From IMG/VR virus record IMGVR_UViG_3300013126_000134, positions 1 through 32,255 of that record: a DNA stretch of 32,255 bases. One strand, written 5' to 3'. The stretch is from a virus. Positions 13,498 to 20,568 of the stretch are shown here, one piece after another. Each line of letters opens with the position of its first letter. Positions within the stretch are counted from its first letter, which is position 1. The translations under genes and the position numbers were made by a program. Below the pieces are notes generated by a model. It searched no databases. It had not been told where the DNA came from and was given only the letters and a program-made list of their open reading frames with translations.

Positions 13498-14874
13498 ATG
13501 CCCCCAGCATTTGAGGTTTTGCTTCTCAACACAACCGTCCCGCAGATCCAAGCGGCTCAGTCCGGCGATACTTATGTGTTCCCGAGAGCGTTGTCCTACA
13601 CTCCTGGGGTCGCAAATGCTGTCCCATATTTGGATGGCAGCAAGACTCTGGTCAGTAGCGCAGGCTTCAGTTTCGATGGAACAACGCTTGCCGTTCCGAG
13701 GCTGGTGACTGGTTCCAGTACATCTTGGACACAATCTAGCGACACCTATTCCGGTGGCGGCGTGACTGATGTGCACGCAGCTATGCGGCGATGTGTCGTG
13801 CGAGATGATGGCAGCGTCAATTATTACCTGTCGGCTACTGATTCAACTCTGAAAGCCGATGGAACGGCAGCAGATCTTAGTGGTGCTGACGGTCAGGTGA
13901 TGGTTGAGATCCCTGCGTTTTATGTCAAATTCACTCCTGGATCTACCCGCTCCTGGGCCGTGTCTTTGCTTCCGGCGGCTGGCTATGGATTGCATCCCGC
14001 GTTCATCAAAGATGGTGAGCCGGTTGCGTATCGCTACGTTGGCGCATACGACGCTTGCGTCAACACGACTGGCAGCACATATCAATCAGGACTGAACTGG
14101 AACAACAACGTCGGTGTTGGAAATGGTCAGGCGTGGGACACGGCTACAGCAAAGCTAGCATCTGTCTCTGGTGTTTTCCCTGCGGTTGGAATGACCAGGG
14201 CACAAGCTCGCGCAATGGCAGCAAACCGTGGCACTGGTTGGCGGCTTGTTGATGCGTATCTTCAATGGGCAATCGGTCTGTTGTTTTTAGTAGAGCATGG
14301 GACGTTCAGGACTCAGCAGACCATTGGTGATGGCAATGTCGCAGTCTCTGCTGGATACCCTGCTGCAAGCGGAAGTCAAACCGATTCACCGCACTCTGAA
14401 GCTGGCAAGTCCAACAGCATTGGTAATGCCAGCACCAACACAACTAATGGTGCGTCGAGCGGCACTCGAAATACCGCATTCATGTCATATCGTGGCATCG
14501 AAAACTGGTACGGCAACTGCTGGAATTGGGTTGATGGCTTCAATATCAACACCAACCAAGGCTATGTGAGCAATACGCGAGCAAACTTTGCAGACGATAC
14601 TGCTACGGGATACAACGCAATTGGCGCTGCGATGGTTGCAAGTGATGGCTATGTAACCAATGTGCAGCAAGAACCGTATGCGTTCTTACCCAGCGCAGTT
14701 GGTGGTAGTAGTTCAACGTATCTTGCTGACTATTACTATCAAGCGAGTGGATGGCGGGTCGCTCTTTTTGGCGGGAGTGCGGATAGGGGTGCGCTTGCCG
14801 GCGGGTTCTGTTGGAGTCTGATTGATGATTCGTCTAGTGCGAATCGTCTTATCGGTGCGCGGATCGCTTTCTAA
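13498..14874 (+). CDS. DGR target protein with C-type-lectin-like variable C-terminus
   Basis: This 458-aa protein starts at ATG 13498, 6 nt after GAGG. The N-terminal 90 residues look like a tail-attachment region. The rest (about 100-458) has the formylglycine-enzyme/C-type-lectin pattern of DGR targets: MTRAQARAMAANRGTGWRLV, ENWYGNCWNWVDGFNI, and the ending GWRVALFGGSADRGALAGGF with IGARIAF. Residues 418-457 are the variable repeat, copied with adenine changes from the template at 14905-15025. It is probably the receptor-binding tip of the tail, diversified to follow changes in the host surface. The variable residues include R420, A422, L423, S427, D429, R430, L433, C438, S440, I442, D443 and L451. 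Confidence 0.92.
   Translation: MPPAFEVLLLNTTVPQIQAAQSGDTYVFPRALSYTPGVANAVPYLDGSKTLVSSAGFSFDGTTLAVPRLVTGSSTSWTQSSDTYSGGGVTDVHAAMRRCVVRDDGSVNYYLSATDSTLKADGTAADLSGADGQVMVEIPAFYVKFTPGSTRSWAVSLLPAAGYGLHPAFIKDGEPVAYRYVGAYDACVNTTGSTYQSGLNWNNNVGVGNGQAWDTATAKLASVSGVFPAVGMTRAQARAMAANRGTGWRLVDAYLQWAIGLLFLVEHGTFRTQQTIGDGNVAVSAGYPAASGSQTDSPHSEAGKSNSIGNASTNTTNGASSGTRNTAFMSYRGIENWYGNCWNWVDGFNINTNQGYVSNTRANFADDTATGYNAIGAAMVASDGYVTNVQQEPYAFLPSAVGGSSSTYLADYYYQASGWRVALFGGSADRGALAGGFCWSLIDDSSSANRLIGARIAF
14748..14868 (+). repeat. DGR variable repeat (VR)
   Basis: These 121 nt at the 3' end of the target gene align without gaps to the template repeat 157 nt downstream. By hand count, 99 positions are identical and 22 differ. 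Of the differences, 21 lie at template A (15 A to G, 3 A to C, 3 A to T) and one is a T to G at 14787. The repeat ends in the invariant GATCGCT (14862-14868) two codons before the stop. One further base upstream (14747, template A) also fits A to G. Confidence 0.95.
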
Positions 14875-14904
14875 GGTGTTGTAAAGGGGCAACGGTGTAA
14901 TAGA

Positions 14905-15025
14905 TGGATGGCAGGTCACTATTTTTGGCAGGAATGCGAATAATGGTGCGAATGCCAGCAGGTTCTATTGGAATCTGAATAATGATTCATCTAATGCGAA
15001 TCGTAATATCGGTGCACAGATCGCT
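14905..15025 (+). repeat. DGR template repeat (TR)
   Basis: This non-coding copy lies between the target stop and the reverse transcriptase gene. In the target frame it carries ten AAT codons. There are 34 adenines by hand count, 21 of which differ in VR, while only 1 of 87 non-adenines differs. Every A-containing codon in this frame can change at A without ever giving a stop. The TR RNA would be the template for error-prone cDNA that replaces VR. Confidence 0.95.
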
Positions 15026-15124
15026 GTTGTGGAAACACGGCGCCGTGTCCCCTGTCCGATTGGGCGAATATGACAATCCAATACGGCTTGGTAGCGAAAG
15101 CGAACAGCCGGGAGGTCAACAGCG
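15026..15124 (+). ncRNA. TR-RT spacer, probable 3' part of the DGR template RNA
   Basis: No ORF is convincing between TR and RT. The spacer contains the palindrome at 15035-15048 and ends with the RT ribosome site GGAGG (15110-15114 region). In characterised DGRs the template RNA extends from TR into this spacer, which folds and binds the reverse transcriptase complex. I infer the same here from position only; the RNA ends are unknown. Confidence 0.4.
15035..15048. repeat. perfect 14-bp palindrome after TR
   Basis: ACACGGCGCCGTGT is its own reverse complement and begins 9 nt after the template repeat. It could form a GC-rich RNA hairpin or a DNA cruciform. There is no following T-run, so it is not a terminator. 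It lies in the 99-nt TR-to-RT spacer, which in studied DGRs contributes structure needed to prime cDNA synthesis; that role here is inferred. Confidence 0.6.
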
Positions 15125-16150
15125 ATGAAACGGCATGGCAATCTTTGGGTCAAAATTATTGACTTAGAGAATATCAAACTGGCGCATCGTCTTGCCCGTA
15201 AAGGTAAATCGTTTTACACCGAAGTGAAAATGGTTGATTCTGACATTGATAAGTATTGTTTGCAGATTCAAAAAATGCTTGCAAACAAAACTTTCACGAC
15301 CAGTCAGTACGAAGTTTCAGAGCGGCATGACGGCAGGAAACAAAGAGTGATTCACAAGCTGCCATATTTTCCTGACAGGATTGTTCAACACGCCTTATTG
15401 AATGTCATAGGCCCAATACTGGTCAATACTTTTATCAGAGATTCTTTCCAATCAATACGAGGAAGGGGTACTCATGATGCAATGAAGCGTGTTAAAAAAT
15501 TGGTCAGAAGCGATGACTGCCCAAAATATGCGCTTAAGATTGATGTCAAAAAATATTATCCGTCTGTTGATAATGATTTGTTAAAAGCTGCAATTAGAAG
15601 AAAGATTAAGTGCCAAGATACTTTGTGGCTTGTTGATGACATTATTGATTCAACAAAAGGATTGCCAATAGGAAATTACACAAGTCAGCATTTTGGCAAT
15701 TTGTATCTTAATTCTCTTGACTGGCACATCAAGCAAAACATCCGGCCAGATGGGTATTATAGATATTGTGATGATATAGTTGTGTTTGGCAAAACCGTAA
15801 ATCAACTAATGTTGATAAAACAAAGAATTGAAGACTGCCTATCAATGTTAAGGTTGCAAGTTAAAAGCAATTGGTCTATCACCAATGTAGAAAAAAATGG
15901 AATTGATTTTGTTGGGTATAGGTTTTTTCCTTCTTTCACAAGATTAAGAAAAAACATTGCTGTGAATTTTAAGTCAACTTGCGACTGGATTAGAAAGCGC
16001 AAAAACAAAGTTAATCGTAATTTGGCGCTTAGTAAGTTGATGGCTTACAAGGGTTGGGTTATGACCGCTAGTGCAAAACAATTGTGGAGATGTCATGTCT
16101 CTCATAATTTGGTTGTGATGTTTCCCAAACAATTGAAAGGTGCAATATGA
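15125..16150 (+). CDS. DGR reverse transcriptase
   Basis: This 341-aa protein starts at ATG 15125, about 10 nt after GGAGG. The motifs run in order: QRVIHKLPYFPDRIVQHALL (73-92), motif A KIDVKKYYPSVD with D140, the DGR-specific motif GLPIGNYTSQHFGNLYLN with S187-Q188, catalytic YCDD (214-217), and NGIDFVGYRFFP followed by a thumb-like basic C-terminus. The I/L-G-x3-S-Q motif separates DGR enzymes from retron and group II intron RTs. It copies the TR RNA into cDNA with errors at adenines. Its DNA is AT-richer than neighbouring structural genes (40 of 120 bases G+C over 15481-15600). Its stop overlaps the next ATG. Confidence 0.95.
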   Translation: MKRHGNLWVKIIDLENIKLAHRLARKGKSFYTEVKMVDSDIDKYCLQIQKMLANKTFTTSQYEVSERHDGRKQRVIHKLPYFPDRIVQHALLNVIGPILVNTFIRDSFQSIRGRGTHDAMKRVKKLVRSDDCPKYALKIDVKKYYPSVDNDLLKAAIRRKIKCQDTLWLVDDIIDSTKGLPIGNYTSQHFGNLYLNSLDWHIKQNIRPDGYYRYCDDIVVFGKTVNQLMLIKQRIEDCLSMLRLQVKSNWSITNVEKNGIDFVGYRFFPSFTRLRKNIAVNFKSTCDWIRKRKNKVNRNLALSKLMAYKGWVMTASAKQLWRCHVSHNLVVMFPKQLKGAI

Positions 16151-16491
16151 AAGTCTTTTCCGACACGCAGCCGCAGACCTATCAGGTTATTGGTTCAAAC
16201 TTGCTGATTCATTGGGATGCACAGGAAGTCGCTGCGCCGTCTATGGGTGATGAGCAAAGAACGCAGTGGAGCGCCGAGGAAGCGGTGGTTGCGTCTTCTG
16301 CAAATCGTTCTCAGATCATTGAGGCGATCATCGCATCCAAGTACAGCACTGGCGCTGAGATTGCTGCGATCAACAATCAGACAGCAGATCCAGATGCGTA
16401 TTTGGCTTATCAGTCATTCCGCGCACAAGCCAAACAACTGGCTGATGGTTGGTTGCGAGCGCAGGTCGAGCAGCAGGTGCAGCCGGAATGA
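16147..16491 (+). CDS. small tail-region protein downstream of RT
   Basis: This 114-aa acidic protein starts at ATG 16147, overlapping the RT stop and 6 nt after AAAGG. The N-terminal part is beta-like; the C-terminal half is helical (SQIIEAIIASKYSTGAEIAA, then AYQSFRAQAKQLADGWLRAQ) and resembles phage tail-fibre-assembly or virion accessory proteins. It is not Avd-like: Avd proteins are basic four-helix bundles, and this one is acidic with a beta N-terminus. The function is unknown. Confidence 0.55.
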   Translation: MKVFSDTQPQTYQVIGSNLLIHWDAQEVAAPSMGDEQRTQWSAEEAVVASSANRSQIIEAIIASKYSTGAEIAAINNQTADPDAYLAYQSFRAQAKQLADGWLRAQVEQQVQPE

Positions 16492-17909
16492 GAGTCGCAT
16501 TTGGCAAGTGGACACCAGATCGTCCTGGCATCGCAGGAGGGCTGACAGAAGCCTTAAACTGCCTTCCAGTCGCTTCTGGCTATTCCGCTATGCCATCCAA
16601 TGCAGACTTGTCTACGAGCGCGTCTGAGAACCTTCTGACAAGTTTTATCGGTAGGCTAGCAACGTCCACCACATTGTTTGCTGGTGGGCCAAACAAGCTA
16701 TTCAAGTTTGATCCGACTGATTCTGGTTTGGATGATGTCAGCAGGGTTGCATCAGCGTACACCGCAACAGAGTTGTGGACGACTGCTCAGTTTGGATCAA
16801 TTGTTCTGGCTGCTAACGGTCAGGACAAGATTCAGGCGTGGAATATGTCATCGTCAACAGTTTTTGCTGACGTTGCTGCTGCTGCTCCGACTGCCCAGTT
16901 TGTGACGGTGGTCAAAGACTTTGTTGTTGCTGCCAAAACATCAAGCAACATTGCGACGGTGTATTGGTCGGACATCAACGATGAAACGAACTGGACACCT
17001 GGAGCCGGAAGTCAATCAGACTCTCAGGTGATTGCAGACGGTGGTGAGATCCGTGGGTTGACTGGCGGCGAGACTGGCATCGTTTTGTTGGAGAGAGCGA
17101 TTGCGCGGATGACTTACATTGGTTCTCCGTTGTTCTTCCAGTTTGACATCATCAGTCGCAACCTTGGCTGTTATGAGTCTCGGTCGGTTGTCCAGGTTGG
17201 TGGGTTGACGTACTTTTTGAGTGATGACGGATTCTTTCTTACTGATGGACAGGCAGTCAGGGCAATCGGGAATGAGGTGGTTGATCGTTGGTTCTTTGAT
17301 AACGCTGATCCTGCTCAATTCGACCTGATGTCTGCTGCTGCTGATCCCATCAACAAAGTTATCGTCTGGTCATTCAGAGACATTTTCAACGTCCAGCAGA
17401 TTCTTGTTTACAACTATTCTGTGGACAAGTGGACTCACGGTCAGACAACTGCTGACTATGTTTCCACGTTGGCAACTGCCTCCTACACCTTGGAGCAGTT
17501 GGCGAATGTGTCATCCAGCATTGATGCCCTGCCAGAGTCGCTAGATTCTCGTTTGTGGGCCGGTGGCAAGTTGGTTTTGGGTGGTGTTGATGGAGCCAAA
17601 ATTGTGACGTTTGGAGGCTCTAATCGTACTGCTGTACTCACCACAGGGGATATCGAGCAGGAAGCCACAGAAACGATTCTGACGCTTGCTAGGCCAATTG
17701 TTGATAATGGGTCAGCTACGGTTCAGGTTGCAGCTAGATATCGGTTGGATGACACCATCAACTATTCGTCTGCTGTTGCTGCTGATAGCGAGAACAGGAT
17801 TCCGCTACGGTCACGAGGCAAGTATCACCGAATTTCATTGACACCGACTGGGACATGGAAGACTGCTGTTGGTGTTGATGTTGAGGTGAAAGCAGTTGGG
17901 GGTCGATGA
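16488..17909 (+). CDS. tail hub/nozzle-like protein, possible beta-propeller
   Basis: This 473-aa protein uses ATG 16488, overlapping the previous stop. It opens MRVAFGKWTPDRPGIAGGLT and is built of repeated beta segments with regularly placed Trp/Tyr and Gly (FAGGPNKLFKFD, TVYWSDINDETNWT, GLTYFLSDDGFFLTDGQ, VIVWSFRDIFNVQQILVYNY). This pattern is common in large phage proteins that form the tail nozzle or hub below the adaptor, compare the P22 gp10 beta-propeller. The C-terminal 100 residues form a separate beta domain. The functional call rests on fold-like pattern and position. Confidence 0.6.
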   Translation: MRVAFGKWTPDRPGIAGGLTEALNCLPVASGYSAMPSNADLSTSASENLLTSFIGRLATSTTLFAGGPNKLFKFDPTDSGLDDVSRVASAYTATELWTTAQFGSIVLAANGQDKIQAWNMSSSTVFADVAAAAPTAQFVTVVKDFVVAAKTSSNIATVYWSDINDETNWTPGAGSQSDSQVIADGGEIRGLTGGETGIVLLERAIARMTYIGSPLFFQFDIISRNLGCYESRSVVQVGGLTYFLSDDGFFLTDGQAVRAIGNEVVDRWFFDNADPAQFDLMSAAADPINKVIVWSFRDIFNVQQILVYNYSVDKWTHGQTTADYVSTLATASYTLEQLANVSSSIDALPESLDSRLWAGGKLVLGGVDGAKIVTFGGSNRTAVLTTGDIEQEATETILTLARPIVDNGSATVQVAARYRLDDTINYSSAVAADSENRIPLRSRGKYHRISLTPTGTWKTAVGVDVEVKAVGGR

Positions 17910-18688
17910 TGTTTCGTCGGCTACCTCAGCAGGGCGGCGATCCTCGACAGACAGCAGAGATTGTCAATCGCATCCTTGATGGCAAGATCAACTCTGTCGG
18001 GTTGATTACTTTGGATACGGGTGGAGCTACCACTACTACCCTGTTTGACGAGCGAATCAGCCCTGATTCCATCATTCTGTTTGCACCATATTCTGCTGCT
18101 GCTGCGACAGATGGTGTGCCCTATGGTGCGTTTCAGGACGACACAGACCAGTCTGCAACGACAACGGTCGATGCTTATGCCATGTCGTTTTCGACGACGG
18201 ATTTTAGTAATGGAGTAGCGGTTGTCAGCAACACTCAACTGACTGTCGATAGTCCTGGTGTTTACAATCTTCAATTCTCGGCACAGTTTTCCAATAGCGA
18301 CTCGCAGATCCAAGACATCGATGTATGGTTCAGGAAAAACGGATCAAACATTGCGAACAGCAACAGCAGGTTTTCGATTGACGACAGACACGGATCTGTC
18401 GATGGTCACCTGATTGCTGCGTTAAATTTCTTTGTTGATCTTGATGCTGGTGATTTCATTGAGATCATGTGGGCAACAACAAATGTTTCAGTCACTTTGG
18501 AGCACTTGCCTGCCGCATCATCTCCAACAAGACCGGCGACACCTTCAATCATTGCAACGATGCAGATGGTGTCTGAGTCATCCACCTCTGATATCTGGGC
18601 AAGCAACCAGATACAGGGCGAGGCTACGGTAAACCATTTTGGCAACAACACAGCAGACAAAACATACCGCTATGTCGTCCTTGGATAG
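17906..18688 (+). CDS. virion protein with C1q/TNF-like jelly-roll domain
   Basis: This 260-aa protein starts at ATG 17906 or 17909 (TGATG overlap, GGGGG upstream). A short basic N-terminus (QTAEIVNRILDGKINSVG), typical of phage tail proteins, is followed by a beta-rich half with NTQLTVDSPGVYNLQFSAQF and LDAGDFIEIMWATTNVSVTLE. That is the strand pattern of C1q/TNF-like jelly rolls, which usually trimerise. It may be a head fibre or tail accessory trimer. Sequence alone does not show what it binds. Confidence 0.6.
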   Translation: MMFRRLPQQGGDPRQTAEIVNRILDGKINSVGLITLDTGGATTTTLFDERISPDSIILFAPYSAAAATDGVPYGAFQDDTDQSATTTVDAYAMSFSTTDFSNGVAVVSNTQLTVDSPGVYNLQFSAQFSNSDSQIQDIDVWFRKNGSNIANSNSRFSIDDRHGSVDGHLIAALNFFVDLDAGDFIEIMWATTNVSVTLEHLPAASSPTRPATPSIIATMQMVSESSTSDIWASNQIQGEATVNHFGNNTADKTYRYVVLG

Positions 18689-19067
18689 AGTGTTCATCGA
18701 ACCTCAGAAACTGAGGGAAGTCTGGGACTATGTGCGATATGGATTGCTGGAGGTAAAACAAGCAAGTTTTGATGCTTGGATTCCAGAGGACATCTATTGT
18801 GATTGTTTCTCTGGTCGGTCAATGTTGTGGTTGATGGTTGAAGACGGAAAGCCTGTAGGTTTTGGAGTGCTTCAACCTGTTGGTGATTCTCTCCACATCT
18901 GGGCCGGTTTTGGACGCTTTCTGATGGAAGATGGTTTTGCTCATGCCAGAGAGATTGCCAAGGCCGGTGGAGCGAGTAGAATCACGTTTGAGTCTGCTCG
19001 GCCAGGATGGGTAAAAATGGCTGAGAAACACGGTTTTCGACCCTGCAAATGGGTCTGTGAGGTGTAA
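18672..19067 (+). CDS. GNAT-type acyltransferase-like protein
   Basis: This 131-aa protein starts at ATG 18672, inside the last 17 nt of the preceding gene, without a clear ribosome site; GTG 18690 is an alternative. The pattern MLWLMVEDGKPVGFGVLQPV, AREIAKAGGASRITFESARP, GWVKMAEKHGF fits the beta4-beta5 and helix 4 core of small phage GNAT-like proteins. In T7-like phages a related protein (gp13 type) is needed for virion assembly. The acetyl-CoA pyrophosphate loop is not obvious, so enzymatic activity is uncertain. Confidence 0.65.
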   Translation: MSSLDRVFIEPQKLREVWDYVRYGLLEVKQASFDAWIPEDIYCDCFSGRSMLWLMVEDGKPVGFGVLQPVGDSLHIWAGFGRFLMEDGFAHAREIAKAGGASRITFESARPGWVKMAEKHGFRPCKWVCEV

Positions 19068-19069
19068 AT

Positions 19070-19969
19070 ATGGCTGGCAGATCCTCCCCTTCAACTACCG
19101 AAACCAGAATCGATCCAAGACTTGTTCCGTTTGTTGAACAAGGTTTGGAAGGTGCTCAGTCGCTTTTCCAAACTGGGCAGATTCCTGGTGCATTCACTCC
19201 ATCCTATTTTCCGGGTCAGACGTTTGTTGGCCCGAGTGCTTACACTCAGCAGGCTATCGAAGCGACTGCACAGAGGGCACAAGCAGGATCACCTCTGGTC
19301 GCTGCTGCTCAACAGGGTGTGCAGCAACTCGCGTCTGGTCAAGGCCCGATGGCTGGGACTGCTGCGGGACAGATGCTCGGGTACAACCCGTTTCTGGCCG
19401 GGACGTTTGAGAGCGTTGCAAGACCTCTCACGCAGACCTTTCAGGGTCAGATCCAGAACATTGCTTCTCAGGCTTCTAGGGCAGGACGATATGGCTCTGC
19501 TGCTCAGGGACAGCTTCAGACAGGTGCTGCTGAGAGTCTTGCGGCTAACCTAGCAGGGCTGGGTGAGCGTCTTGGGTTCCAGAGTTACGGTCTGGAGCGA
19601 CAACTACAGGAGCAAGCGAGACAGCAACAACAAGCGGGTATGTTGCAGGCTGCTCAGTTGGCTCCGGGGTTGGCTGCACAGGATTTTGCTGAGACTCAGC
19701 GATTGTTGGGTGCTGGGCAACTGCAAGAGCAGTACGGACAGCAAGAACTTCAGGACGCTATCAACAGGTTCAACTTTGAGCAACAGGCTCCGTATCGAGC
19801 GTTGCAGCAATATCTCTCCTATATTGGTGGTGTCCCTGCTGGTGGTCAACAAGTAGCACCTGAATACACCAACCCTGCTGCGACGTTGTTGGGTGGTGCT
19901 GCGCTTGTTTCTGCGTTCAATCAACCGCGAGCCAATCTCGGAATGTCAACGACTGGGAGCGCGACATAA
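19070..19969 (+). CDS. Gln/Ala-rich virion protein, possible ejection protein
   Basis: This 299-aa protein starts at ATG 19070. A conserved-looking N-terminus (TRIDPRLVPFVEQGLEGAQS) is followed by long Gln/Ala/Gly-rich helices (about 60-250). Proteins of this composition sit at this place in podovirus genomes, before tail fibres, and include internal virion or DNA-ejection proteins. No catalytic motif is visible. It overlaps the next gene at TAATG. Confidence 0.55.
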   Translation: MAGRSSPSTTETRIDPRLVPFVEQGLEGAQSLFQTGQIPGAFTPSYFPGQTFVGPSAYTQQAIEATAQRAQAGSPLVAAAQQGVQQLASGQGPMAGTAAGQMLGYNPFLAGTFESVARPLTQTFQGQIQNIASQASRAGRYGSAAQGQLQTGAAESLAANLAGLGERLGFQSYGLERQLQEQARQQQQAGMLQAAQLAPGLAAQDFAETQRLLGAGQLQEQYGQQELQDAINRFNFEQQAPYRALQQYLSYIGGVPAGGQQVAPEYTNPAATLLGGAALVSAFNQPRANLGMSTTGSAT

Positions 19970-20568
19970 TGGCTGATCCAGTTACTTTAGCGATGATTGG
20001 TGCAACTGCTGGTGCAGTCACCAACAAGAAAGATCCGCTGAAGGGTGCTCTATTGGGAGCTACTCTAGGATACGGTGGTGGTGCATTGGCTCCTGGTCTG
20101 TTGGGAACGGGTGCAACTGCTGCGTCTGGTGCTGCTGGTGCTGCTGGTGTCACCAGTGGATTGCCTGCTGCTACAGGTGGATTGCTGGGGTCTAGTGCTC
20201 CCCTGATGAGTGGTGGTGCATCTCCTGTTGCGTCTGCTTTGGCGGCAGAAGGTATTGCTGGTGCTCCGCTAATGTCAACAATGCCTGCTGCTCCGTCCAT
20301 GATGTCACGATTGGCAACACCTCAGACATTGATGGCAGGTGCTCAACTTGCGGGAACTCTGTCACCGCAACAAAGGGCTGCACAACCTTTGCCACTACGT
20401 CCGGGGCAACCCAGTCAGGTGGTCATTCAGGACATTCCGCAGATCACTCGAACTCCTGTTTATCCTGCTGCAAAGTATTTCGACTATCCAGGAATCATGC
20501 AGAGTCAAATCAGGCCAGATCAACCTGATTTGTTGCTGAATTACTTTCCGGTGCAGAGGTTTCAATGA
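19969..20568 (+). CDS. Gly/Ala-rich hydrophobic virion protein, possible ejection protein
   Basis: This 199-aa protein starts at ATG 19969, 9 nt after GGGAG, sharing a base with the preceding stop. The first 110 residues are Gly/Ala-rich and hydrophobic (VTLAMIGATAGAVTNKKD; LLGATLGYGGGALAPGLLG), which could insert in membrane as ejection proteins do. The C-terminus is polar and Pro/Tyr-rich (PVYPAAKYFDYPGIMQSQI). The DNA contains GGTGCT-type slippage-prone runs near 20107-20150. The function is inferred from composition and neighbours. Confidence 0.5.
   Translation: MADPVTLAMIGATAGAVTNKKDPLKGALLGATLGYGGGALAPGLLGTGATAASGAAGAAGVTSGLPAATGGLLGSSAPLMSGGASPVASALAAEGIAGAPLMSTMPAAPSMMSRLATPQTLMAGAQLAGTLSPQQRAAQPLPLRPGQPSQVVIQDIPQITRTPVYPAAKYFDYPGIMQSQIRPDQPDLLLNYFPVQRFQ

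Noticed and set aside
15035-15048. Palindrome after TR as an intrinsic terminator
   Set aside because: It is followed by CCCCTG rather than a T-run, and the RT gene downstream must be transcribed.
16147-16491. Gene after RT as a DGR Avd accessory protein
   Set aside because: It is acidic with a beta-like N-terminus, whereas Avd is a basic helical bundle. It resembles tail accessory proteins instead.
20107-20150. Repeated GGTGCT/GCTGCTGGT units as a CRISPR-like or regulatory repeat
   Set aside because: The repeats are in frame and encode Ala/Gly; they have no spacers and no fixed unit.
19917-20300. 127-aa antisense Ala/Pro-rich frame
   Set aside because: It mirrors the Gly/Ala-rich sense gene 19969-20568 and has no independent support.
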